Assembly: GCA_049999765.1 (NCBI GenBank)
Contig: JBNGIQ010003922.1
Span: 1-20,805, forward strand
DNA from: Phaeoceros laevis
Lineage: Eukaryota; Anthocerotophyta; Anthocerotopsida; Notothyladales
Reading direction: 5' to 3'
DNA: 20,805 nt
Below, in pieces: positions 11,339 to 20,581 of the stretch; the first letter of the stretch is position 1; each line of letters opens with the position of its first letter. The position numbers and the translations under genes are program-made. The notes under the pieces are model-generated. The model searched no databases, was not told where the DNA came from, and was given only the letters and a program-made list of their open reading frames with translations.

Positions 11339-12546
11339 ATGAGTTCCGCTCGCCCCGTTGTCCAGGAGTACAGGGTCCTTGTGCCGTGCTTGCCGCTCTA
11401 TGATTCGCCGCTGTGCGCCCGCCTAGCAACTCAAGCCTGGGAAGGCTGCCATTTCACTGTTCAAACCGCTCAGGATTCTCAGAAATGCTTACTCGAGCTG
11501 CCGCATTTAGCCAGGTAGCAACTCCCCACATAAATTTCTCAGTTCCAAGACGCTTGCTTGCTAGGCTTGCAGCGGAGGCTTACTTGTGTTTGTGGCAGGT
11601 CTCCTTGGGAAATAACTCTTTGCGAAGATGCTTATCAGTGTTGGCTAGCCCCTGAGGATGTGAATGTGGATTCGATTGCTCTGGTCCCGCACAATGAGCG
11701 ATACCGCGCTCACTTGTTGTCTGAGGCTCAAATTAGGTCGAGCACCGGTCTTGTCATTGAGTTTGTTATGTCGGCATACAAGACATCAAACAGCTACTTG
11801 TGGGGAGGAACCTGTGGACCGAACTATGACTGCAGTGGTTTAGGTGAAGAAGTCCCCCGATTTTCATTGAAAATTTGACTGAAAGAGTTCAGGTTGATGG
11901 TGGTGAAACTATAGACTGTCTCATCTGGCAGTGCAAAGAGCGTTTGCAGCAGCCGGGATTTGGATACCACGTGATGCTTATCAACAGGTGTGTTGTCAGG
12001 CTATGTTGGTTCTCTTGTGCCAGGCTCTCTGTGCTATTGTGGTAACTAAGACTGTTGCATGTATGGTTCAGGAATCTTTTGTGAGGAGAGTTTCGAACCA
12101 CGAGTTACAAGCAAGTGATGAGTTACAAGCAGGTGACCTGGTATGTGTTCTAAGCTGAGTAGCGCAAAGAACGACTGTAACAATTCAGTTTCTGTGGCAC
12201 AAGCATGTCTCAACTAGGAACACAAAGGATTCTTCTCCTAGTCATCTCATGGGCAACTAAAATGCGTACATCCAGGTCTTCTTCGGTAGGAGTAAAGCAA
12301 CACACGTTGGAATAATTTTGGAAGATGCATTGCCGCAGGTTGAGATTTCAAGAGTCTGCACCCGAGGCTGGATTGTACGGCCCATAGCCTTTACCTCCAC
12401 TAGCATTTCTCCATGGCTCTAGCAAGGAACACGGCCACGGAAGGATTGAAGTGGACAATTTAGGAAGGCCTCGGGGTCCTGTTGCATTTCATTACTGCTC
12501 CTTGTATAGAGGAGCCAGCAGAGTATCCCAAGTCTTTTCTGCATAG
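11339..12546 (+). CDS. SH3 plus NlpC/P60 cysteine peptidase, 6 exons, last junction out of frame
   Basis: NlpC/P60 peptidases cleave gamma-glutamyl-diamino-acid bonds of peptidoglycan peptides; the SH3-plus-NlpC/P60 arrangement is typical of bacterial and cyanobacterial enzymes. Exons: 11339-11514, 11599-11843, 11932-11987, 12072-12140, 12276-12338 and a last block from about 12403 to the TAG at 12546. Introns 1-4 are GT-AG, 84-135 bp, and in phase. Exon 1 starts an SH3-like fold (YRVLVPCLPLYDSPL) that ends at CEDAYQCWLAPED. YLWGGTCGPNYDCSGLVQ supplies the catalytic Cys (residue 137). GIWIPRDAYQQ and LQAGDLVFFGR follow. ATHVGI carries the catalytic His (192), and AFLHGSSKEHGHG carries the third His. 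From exon 5 to the last block I find no canonical junction that keeps frame: donor CAG|GTTGAG (12339) with the good acceptor ending at 12403 shifts the frame. An upstream in-frame ATG lies at 11246. No signal peptide is seen at 11339. It may be a decaying gene. Confidence 0.75.
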
Positions 12547-12607
12547 TGAAATTCAGTCTTTACACTTAGCACGATTAATGAATCACCTATGTTTGCAACT
12601 GTCTCGT

Positions 12608-15390
12608 GATTCACTCAAGAAGCTTGAGCCGGTTTGACCTTAGTTACATCTGCAGAGTATAGTGACATATTATCATTCTGTTCAGCCTGAAGCACATTCC
12701 CAGGACTGTTGACGCTGGTCTGTGCTTTCTTGTATCTATATCTGGAGGCCAGAAAAACAAAAGCTATGACGTTCACAAAATCCACTACGGCTAGAAACCA
12801 AAAGAAGTTATCTACCCGGGACGAGTTGATGTTGGAACCAACCCAGGGCTGTTGGCCGTTTCGCCTGGTAACCCGGGACGTGAGAGCGATAAAGCCGGTA
12901 CTGAGAAAGTTGCCAGTTCCCAAGGCGGACAAGTGGAGCGCTCCACCCACGGTGTGCATATGGTCAGGAGCCTGGTCGTAGAAGAAGTCGAATCCAGCTA
13001 CGATAGCGAACACCTCTGATACGCCCATGGTTACGTACTGCGGCACAAGCCTGAAGATGCTGAGAGGAAGCTTACTGCGAGGAGAGGAGCCGAGAAGCCC
13101 GTGAGCCCGCAGGTATTCCAACCTGTGCCTCTCAGTCAGAGCCGCGCACACCATGGACAAGCAGCTGAAGACGAACCCGATTCCGAAGCGCTGGAGGAGA
13201 GAAATCCCTCTAGGGTTGCCTGTGAATTTGCGGGCCAAGGGCACGAAGAATTTGTCGTACAAGGGAAGCCCGAGCATCACAGTGCCTTGAGCGAGGACCT
13301 GGAAGGAGGCCGGAGGGATTCGGAAGCTAGGGCCCAGCCTGTTGTCCAAGGTGCTGCCCTGCTTGGTGAAGAGGGTGTTGAGCTGCGTGTAAGTTGCAAG
13401 GTAGACCACGGAGCACATCCAGATAGGCAACGTCCCCGCCAGCAGCTTCACTTCTTCCACCTGGGTCACCGTTGACAGCATCCAGGGATTGCGTTTGTCT
13501 TCGTCCCTGCCGATGGTTGCCGCCTTGTCCAGGAAGGTGAGAGAGTCGGTGTGCAGCATCTGCCTTCTGTGGGGGCTGAGGTACTGCCTCCCAGGCACTT
13601 CGTGGAGCAGTCGGGGGTCCTTGGGAACCGCAACCCTCCATTTCCTCACTGCGGCAACCGCAACCTGAAGGATCTGGGTGAACGGACTGGTTGCATCCAG
13701 GGGTTGGTACCTGTACAAGGTGGTTCCAGCCAGGAATATGGCCAGAGCAATGGCAAATGCAACCGCTGGGATGCCGTAGCCCCAGCCCCAGCCCACGAAG
13801 TCCTGGATGTAGACCACCACTGTGACTGACAGCACGATGCCCATGGCGATCATGGTGAACCACCAGTTGAAGAAGGAGTCTCTGAGCGGGGCCTCTTTCT
13901 CGTCTTCCTGGTCAAACTGGGCGGCTCCGAGTGACGATATGCAGGGCTTCATCACTCCCGAGCCCACAGCCATCACGTAGAGGGACAGGTAAAAGAAAGC
14001 AGCCCTCCTTCCTCCAGTGGGCGTGGTGCAGGGGATACTGGAATCCGCCAGGCAGGTGGGCCTCAACCAGTTCACCGTCACAGCGCACACCAGCATTACA
14101 ATCCCCTTCAGGAACCATATTGACAATGATCTCAGTAAGTGCTCTTGCGGCAAGGCGTTTGCAACTACCCATTCGGAAGTGATGGCAGGCAAGAAGAGTT
14201 CTTACAATGAGGTTGACTGAACCGAACACTGCAATTGTTTTGTAGCGCCCCCAGAATGCATCTGCCAGGAAGGCTCCAGGAATGGAACAGATGAAGACAC
14301 ATCCTGACCAGTTGTTGACGTTCTCTGCCGCCACAGCCAGGCCTTCTCCCATCACCTCCGTCAAGTAGGTGACAAGATTGGAGGAAACCCCATAGTAGCT
14401 GACTCTCTCTGTGACATCGTTTCCTGATCACATGCATGTGCTATAGTGTTTCTGTGATTCAGAAGCCTACACGGCGTACACGCATGTTGCAAATCCATTT
14501 TGCATGCTGGCAAGCAGTCATCTAGATGCTTCAAAACGAGACGGAACAACTTGTGCATTACACTCCGATGCTCACCGAGGACGAAGAAGCAGGCTTTCCA
14601 CCCTCCTGTGGTGGACTTGCTGGCAGGCCTGCCTTTGTAGTCAAGGGAGCCATCCTGAGCGAAATCAGAGCTTGAATCCGAGGACTTGGCAGTGTCTCGC
14701 TCCACTGCAACTGTAAGCCGCTCGGCCTGAGGCTGGGGCCCCATTTGGAAATCGGAATTGCAGGGTCCTCAATTGATCTCGCATGAATGATCAGCCTTGA
14801 ATGCTCAGTCCTTACCCCAGTACCAAGAGGTTAGTACTCGTGCGGAAAGGAAGGACTTTGAGTGCTGGGCCGCCATGGCACTAGTACCAAGAGGTTGGAA
14901 CTCATGGGGGAAGGAAGGACTTTGAGTGTGGGTCGCCATTGCTTGTATGATTGCAGATGCTTTGGAACCTTGCTTTCGAGTCAAGACAGGAGCAACCTAA
15001 CGCATTACCGCCGGACGGCCTTGACTAAAAGTCTCCTATCGTCAAACAAGAGTCCTCACTGAAAGCTGCTAGACCCAAGTGGCAGAAGCCGACAGGCAAT
15101 TTGGATCGTCGGCCATGCTTAAGGACAGTCTAATACTGTAAAACATCATGTGGTGGCCTCGTTCTGAGTGCCACGTACTTCGTAGCCTGAAATTGTTGAT
15201 TGGTATATTTGGTTTTGCCCTTTTCGCATTGTACCAAATGATGATTCCCTTTCGTAACCAATTGTGGATCAATTGGACACACAAGCACGCAATAATGCTT
15301 GTTCTTCTGCAACGATGTGGTGGCCTCGTAATCCTAAAAGGTGCTGCGTCCGCTGTGTCACGTCAGCTACACGACTCTGTTTGCAGTATG
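12608..15390. repeat. Tandem duplication unit A (NPF gene plus 5' flank)
   Basis: This unit holds the first NPF gene and its upstream flank. It is repeated directly in the next unit with a period of about 2.78-2.81 kb (stop codons 12615 and 15392; start codons 14744 and 17550). Similarity continues past the start codon into the 5' flank, through aattgatctcgcatgaat (14771 on) and cctaaaaggtgctgcgt near 15332-15350. Copy A alone carries a 64-bp local duplication at 14819-14946. Edges are approximate. Confidence 0.8.
12615..14744 (-). CDS. NPF (NRT1/PTR) proton-coupled transporter, copy A
   Basis: NPF proteins are 12-helix major facilitator carriers that import nitrate, di/tripeptides or plant hormones and metabolites with protons; the substrate cannot be read from sequence. 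Exons (minus strand): 14744-14576, 14423-14206, 14105-12615, in phase, 625 residues (family usually 550-620). After a hydrophilic N terminus, helix 1 has the proton-coupling motif as DVTER (residues 59-63), where most members have ExxER. Helix 4 holds GSGVMKPC with the key Lys at 182, followed by GAAQFD instead of the usual GADQFD. A long central loop (about residues 265-335) separates the two halves. The C-terminal half has FFYDQAPDHMHTVGGAL and ends in a polar tail. It stops 68 bp from the convergent NlpC/P60 gene. The paralogue lies directly upstream. Confidence 0.93.
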
Positions 15391-15391
15391 G
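14745..15391. other. Upstream flank of NPF copy A
   Basis: This is non-coding as far as I can see. It is the duplicated 5' flank of the NPF gene and should hold the copy A promoter and the copy B 3' end. It contains a 64-bp imperfect tandem duplication: agtaccaagaggtt starts at 14819 and 14883. The 14-bp block atgtggtggcctcg occurs at 15148-15161 and 15315-15328. The corresponding flank of copy B (17551-18050) has a single version of the first repeat. Confidence 0.6.
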
Positions 15392-18050
15392 TCAAATGTT
15401 TACTCGAGTAGCCTCGGCCGGTTTGATCTTGATTATGTCTGCCGAGTATAGTGACATATTGTCATCCTGCTCAGCCAGATGCACATTCCCAGGACTATTG
15501 ACACTGGTCTGCGCTTTCTTGTATCTATATCTGGAGGCAAGAAAAACGAAGGCTACGACGTTCACAAAATCCACGACGGCTAGAAACCAAAAGAAGTTAT
15601 CTACCCGGGACGAGTTGATGTTGGTACCAACCCAGGGCTGTTGGCCGTTTCGTCTCGTAACTCGAGACGTGAGAGCGATCAAGCCGGTGCTGAGAAAGCT
15701 GGCAATTCCCAAGGCGGACAAGTTGAGCGCTCCACCCACAGTGTGCATATGGTCAGGAGTCTGATCGTAGAAGAAGTCGAATCCAGCCACGATAGCAAAC
15801 ACCTCCGAGGCGCCCATGGTTACGTACTGCGGCACAAGCCTGAAGATGCTGAGAGGAAGCTTACTGCGAGGAGAGGAGCCGAGAAGCCCGTGAGCCCGCA
15901 GGTATTCCAATCTGTGCCTCTCAGTCAGAGCCGCGCACACCATGGACAAGCAGCTGAAGGCGAACCCGATTCCGAAGCGCTGGAGGAGAGAAATGCCTCT
16001 AGGGTTGCCTGTGAATTTGCGGGCCAAGGGCACGAAGAATCTGTCGTACAGGGGAAGCCCAAGCATCACAGTGCCTTGTGCGAGAACTTGGAAGGAGGCC
16101 GGAGGGATGCGGAAGCTAGGGCCCAGCCTGTTGTCCAGGGTACTGCCCTGCTTGGTGAAGAGGGTGTTCATCTGCGTGTAAGTCACAAGGTAGACCACTT
16201 GGCACATCCAGATGGGAAACGTCCCCGCCAGCAGCTTCACTTCTTCCACCTGGGTCACCGTGCTCAGCATCCAGGGATTGCTCCTGTCTTCGTCCCTGCC
16301 GATGGTTGCCGCCTTGTCCAGGAAGGTGAGAGAGTCGGTGTGCAGCATCTGCCTCCTGTGGGGGCTGAGGTATTGCCTCCCAGGCACTTCGTGGAGCAGT
16401 TGGGGGTCCTTGGGAACCGTAACCCGCCATTTCCTCACCGCGGCAACCGCAACCTGAAGGATCTGCGTGAACGGGCTGCTTTCTTCCAGGGGTTGGTACC
16501 TGTAGAAGGTGGTTCCAGCCAGGAAGATGGCCAGAGCAATGGCAAAAGCAACCGCGGGGATGCCGTAGCCCCAGCCCCAGCCCACGAAGTCCTGGATGTA
16601 GACCACCACTGTGACTGACAGCACGATGCCCACGGCGATCATGGTGAACCACCAGTTGAAGAAGGAGTCTCTGAGCGGGGCCTCTCTCTCGTCTTCCTGG
16701 TCAAACTGGGCGGCTCCGAGTGACGATATGCAGGGCTTCATCACTCCCGAGCCCACAGCCATCACGTAGAGGGACAGGTAGAAGAAAGCAGCCCTCCTTC
16801 CTCCAGTCGGCGTGGTGCAGGGGATACTGGAATTTGCCAGGCTGGTGGGCCTCAACCAGTTCACCGTCACCGCGCACACCAGCATTACAATCCCCTTCAG
16901 GAATGCAAATTGACGACAAGCTTAGTGAGTGCGCTTGAAAACAAGGCGTTTGCAACTACTCATTTGGAAGTGATGGTAGGCAAGAAGAGCTCTTACAATG
17001 AGGTTAACTGAACCGAACACTGCAATTGTTTTGTAGCGCCCCCAGAATGCATCTGCCAGGAAGGCTCCAGGAATGGAACTGAGGAAGACACATCCTGACC
17101 AGTTGTTGACGTTCTCTGCCGCCACAGCCAGGCCTTCTCCCATCACCTCCGTCAAGTAGGTGACAAGATTGGAGGAAACCCCGTAGTAGCTGACCCTCTC
17201 TGTGACGTCGTTTCCTGCTCACATGCATGTGCTATAGTGTTTCTGAATGCATGTGCTGTAGTGTTTCTGCTATTCAGGAGCCTACAAGCATGTAGCAAAT
17301 CCATTTTGCATGCTGGCAAGCAGTCATCTAGATGCTTCGAAACGAGACGGAACAACTTGTGCATTACACTCCGATGCTCACCGAGGACAAAGAAGCAGGC
17401 TTTCCACCCTCCTGTGGTGGACTTCCTGGCAGGCCTGCCTTTGTAGTCAAGGGAGCCATCCTGAACGAAATCAGAGCTTGAATCCGACGACTTGGCACTG
17501 GCTTGCTCCACTGCAACTGTAAGCCGCTCGGCCTGAGGCTGGGGCCCCATTTTGAAATCGGAATTGCAGGCTCCTCAATTGATCTCGCATGAATAGTAAG
17601 CCTTGAATGCTCAGTCCTTGCACTAGTACCGAGAGGTTGGTACTTCGTGCGGGAAGGAAGGACTTTATTGAGTGCTGGGCCGCCATGGCTTGTGTAATTG
17701 TAGATGCTTTGGAACATTGTCTTCGAGTCAAGACAGCAGCAAACTAAAGCATTGCCGCCAGACGGCCTAGACTTCAAGCAAGACAGTGTCAAACAACAGT
17801 TCACACTGAAAGCTGCTATGACCCAAGTGGCAGAAGCCGACAGGCTAGCCTCGAACCTTTTGATCGGCAGCGGTTCTCAACGACAGTCTAACAATGTGAA
17901 CATAATGTGGTGGCCTCCTTTTAGTTGCCAGCCACCTTGTGGTCCGAAACTCTGCAACGATGTGGTAGGCTCTTCCTAAAAGGTGCTGCGTAGTAAGTTA
18001 ACATCCTCCTGCAGGAGCATATTCTTTGAACGAAGGTCACGTCAGATACA
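15391..18050. repeat. Tandem duplication unit B (NPF gene plus 5' flank)
   Basis: This is the second direct copy, abutting unit A. The coding parts and both introns align throughout; the flank aligns to about 17985 (cctaaaaggtgctgcgta) and then weakly through a cacgtcag block near 18040. Copy B alone has a 24-bp tandem duplication in its first intron (atgcatgtgct at 17223 and 17247). Edges are approximate. Confidence 0.8.
15392..17550 (-). CDS. NPF (NRT1/PTR) proton-coupled transporter, copy B
   Basis: This is a tandem paralogue of the preceding transporter with the same three-exon structure: 17550-17382, 17214-16997, 16894-15392 on the minus strand, 629 residues. It keeps DVTER at 59-63, the helix 4 Lys at 182 (GVMKPC) and GAAQFD. 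Differences from copy A are few and scattered, for example PLEESSP for PLDATSP, MCQVVYLVTYTQMN for MCSVVYLATYTQLN, and a C-terminal tail four residues longer ending in TRVNI. No frameshift or premature stop was found, so both copies look intact. The acceptor of the last exon (CATTCCTGAAG before GGGATT) is weak in pyrimidines in both copies but is the one that joins NLI to GIVML in frame. Confidence 0.93.
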
Positions 18051-18429
18051 GGAATAATGTCATGTTTGCGAACTGAACGATCCAGGACTTCCATTCTTCC
18101 TTACCACCATTTCCTCATCTGGACAGGGGCTAGTGCTGTGAGGATAAAAGCAACCGCTGCTGGGAACAGAGCATCCAATCTCATTCCACCTTTCCAGACC
18201 TTAAGCTTGCAGCACCTTTCCGCTCTTAAGGTGAACACCTGGCCAGCTTTCTCGCGCATCCTATGCTTTGGCACAACACCCGCCCACAAGGAATACAACT
18301 TGACCGAAGATGAGACGTGAGAGACACCATGCCAAAAAATGTGCTCCCTGCCAAAATTTGTCATCTGCTGTACCCAATTGCAGCTGCGAGAACCCAAGCG
18401 AGCACTGGTAGCAGGCTTCTGCATCCGAC
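17551..18429. other. Intergenic: NPF copy B promoter side and F-box gene 3' side
   Basis: About 880 bp without a gene I can support. The left 430-500 bp is the duplicated NPF 5' flank. The right part lies downstream of the F-box gene. A minus-strand open frame (18101-18424) has a hydrophobic end, and a strong donor-like GGTGAGTAGG overlaps the F-box stop codon, so a further 3' exon of the F-box gene could lie here. I could not prove one. Confidence 0.45.
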
Positions 18430-19845
18430 CTACTCACCAAGTCGAATATCCAACCTTGGCTCAAACAGAAAGTGCTCGTTGTCCAAGTGGATCCCGCTAG
18501 AGCCGGCATAATCCTTCAACGAATTAGAGCAGAAAAATCTGCTACCACTGTACCACGACTTATCTCCAAACCGAAAGTATACATATTGGTTAGGATAAGG
18601 CGGCATACCAAACTCATCGCTCTCATCCTCCCAGAGGACTGTGAGGCTGACCGCAATGGCAAGCATGCCATCAGCCACCGTGTAATCATGAATCCAAGGA
18701 ACCATGTTTTGACCAGGAAACAAACTCCGGAAATCAACCAACAACTCATCAGGCGCAACAGAGATGAGCACCCATGTATCCTTGACAGGATCCAACTCCC
18801 ATACTGCAAGACAGTGCTTTTCGCACAGAAAGGAAAGACGCACTTCTTGTTCTCCAAAGAGATAGGTCTTGCCAAGGTGACTCACAACTCCTACCACGTC
18901 TCCGTCAGGACGACATGCTGGAAACCTGAGAGCCTTGAACATAGACAAGGACCGACCATCTTCCTCTGCGTGGTACATATAGAGGGTACCTTCCTTGTGG
19001 TTGACAGCATAAAGCAGCGTACTGCTCAGGGCGAAGTGGTTCTGGTCAAGGCCGGTGTAGTTAAACTGCTCAACAACAACTTCATCCCCCGTAAAGGCCA
19101 CCCAGCTGTTACTCTCCGACGAGTACCTCAGTACGTGCTTCGTTCCGCCAGACTTCTCTTCATTGCCTCTCACAAAGACATGAAAGGTACACCCTGGAGG
19201 CCTGCTGACCACCACACTCATGTGAAAGTACTTGAGCTCAATGTTGGGTATGATAGAATCATCACACTTGGGCAGCAATTTCCAGGTTCTGTTCATCGGG
19301 TTGATCACACAAACATCTGCATTGTGAGGCTCGAACAGCCTAGAGTGGGGCACGATTAAAAGCAACCCATCCTGCAAAATACTATTGTCACAAGTCACAT
19401 CAAACTTCGGCAAGCCAGAGAGGTGCACAGTACAGTCCCTGCTCACGTGGTCACTGCCACAGGTGATGACGGAAGCCCGTTGCAGCTCTGCTCGCGTCAC
19501 CTTGACGCCCTTCCCCTTGTAGGGCTTCCAAGACTGGCTGTGCCTGTGTGCAGCACCCTTCGGATGCGGGTAAAGCTTGCACAGTAACTTGGGACAAGAA
19601 GGTACCGCCTTCTTGAATGCCTCTGCAGACGACAGCAGCTGCCGCCAGTGCCTGCTGACAGCTCGAAACCGGCACTTGCTTGAATCCGGAATCATCTTCA
19701 ACAGTATCATCTCGAGCACCTCCTTGGGAAGCCCGCTCCACAACTGGGGATACATCGTTCCATAGGCCCAATCAGATTGGGACGGGGCGGCTGTAGCTCC
19801 AAAAAGGTCCCCTTCCCAAATGCAAAGCGAGTACACCATCTCCAT
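18430..19845 (-). CDS. F-box protein with a kelch/beta-propeller-like C-terminal region
   Basis: F-box proteins give SCF ubiquitin ligases their substrate specificity; the F-box docks on SKP1. This single-exon frame gives 471 residues. The F-box runs from about residue 35 to 76 (LWSGLPKEVLEMILLKM, then CRFRAVSRHWRQLL). The rest resembles plant F-box proteins with degenerate kelch or F-box-associated repeats: INPMNRTWKLLPKC near 183-196, VLRYSSESNSWVAF near 239-252 and AVWELDPVKDTWVLI near 348-362 are propeller-like blades with the W after a turn. The target is unknown. The ATG at 19845 is the first in frame; the Met at residue 31 is an alternative just before the F-box. The stop at 18430-18432 lies within GGTGAGTAGG, a good splice donor, so the true C terminus might come from a further exon. 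Confidence 0.82.
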   Translation of the reverse strand: MEMVYSLCIWEGDLFGATAAPSQSDWAYGTMYPQLWSGLPKEVLEMILLKMIPDSSKCRFRAVSRHWRQLLSSAEAFKKAVPSCPKLLCKLYPHPKGAAHRHSQSWKPYKGKGVKVTRAELQRASVITCGSDHVSRDCTVHLSGLPKFDVTCDNSILQDGLLLIVPHSRLFEPHNADVCVINPMNRTWKLLPKCDDSIIPNIELKYFHMSVVVSRPPGCTFHVFVRGNEEKSGGTKHVLRYSSESNSWVAFTGDEVVVEQFNYTGLDQNHFALSSTLLYAVNHKEGTLYMYHAEEDGRSLSMFKALRFPACRPDGDVVGVVSHLGKTYLFGEQEVRLSFLCEKHCLAVWELDPVKDTWVLISVAPDELLVDFRSLFPGQNMVPWIHDYTVADGMLAIAVSLTVLWEDESDEFGMPPYPNQYVYFRFGDKSWYSGSRFFCSNSLKDYAGSSGIHLDNEHFLFEPRLDIRLGE

Positions 19846-20581
19846 CGTGAAACGATCTCAGCAGCAGGGGTTGCTGCTCTTGCCGCACAACCCCTTCCCT
19901 CATTTCCTCCTCGAGGTCACATTTCGAACCCTCCCCGTACAATGCGCTTCCATTGCCGCCAAAATTGCTGCACAGCAAGCTAAACGGGAAACAGCCGGCG
20001 TAACTGCCATTCGTGTGATGAAAGCCTAATACTACTGTCGTCTACTCTAATACCGTCTAGATTCTTCTACCAAGGCATTGTCGCACATGGTTGCCGGAAG
20101 TAACATAGCGAGGGCATGTGGGAGAGCATGCCGCAAAAGGCCCGTAATGCTCCCAATACTAGAGATAGACTACAGTAGGTTATAGCAAAGCAAAGCAATA
20201 GCTTGTTACGATATCTATTTTTGGCTGCTGGACAGACGTTGACGGTGGTGAAATATGACATCTCTCAGCGGGCCAGCGCGTGCCAGCTCTGCGCAGCCCC
20301 TGCCGACCTGGGAATCGCGTGACGGAGGGAACGAGTTTGTGCTCGGGGACAAGGAGGAACCAGGCAGATCTGCAAACGGATCCCGAGCAGTAGGCGACCG
20401 GTGATGAATTCCCTAGGAAGCAAACGCCTGTAGCTTGGTGCCGCTATCCCTAACCGTCTCTCGGCACTCGGGCTCAAATTGCCCCCACCGAATCCATGTG
20501 GGTTGTGATCCATGGGAGATATCCTGGCGGTGTGACTTTGCGTGACTGTGCTGGATCGCCCCATGCTCAGGCTGTGGTAGA
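19846..20581. promoter_or_regulatory. Divergent intergenic region, F-box gene and right-edge gene
   Basis: This 736-bp gap lies between the leftward F-box gene and a rightward open frame at the window edge, so it probably holds two promoters and leaders. I see no coding sequence that I can support and no clear TATA box. Short runs of purine-rich and CA-rich sequence are unremarkable. Confidence 0.4.

Noticed and set aside
15641-16618. A 325-codon rightward open frame
   Set aside because: It lies entirely antisense to the conserved last exon of NPF copy B and has an Arg/Gly/His-rich composition with no family resemblance. A partial counterpart appears opposite copy A, as expected for a shadow frame.
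18101-18424. A minus-strand frame ending in a hydrophobic segment, possibly the last exon of the F-box gene
   Set aside because: No splice junction that I tried joins it convincingly to the F-box frame. It is kept only as an unproven possibility.
18472-19359. A 295-codon rightward open frame opposite the F-box gene
   Set aside because: It is antisense to a frame with a clear F-box and propeller-like repeats, and shows no recognisable domain.
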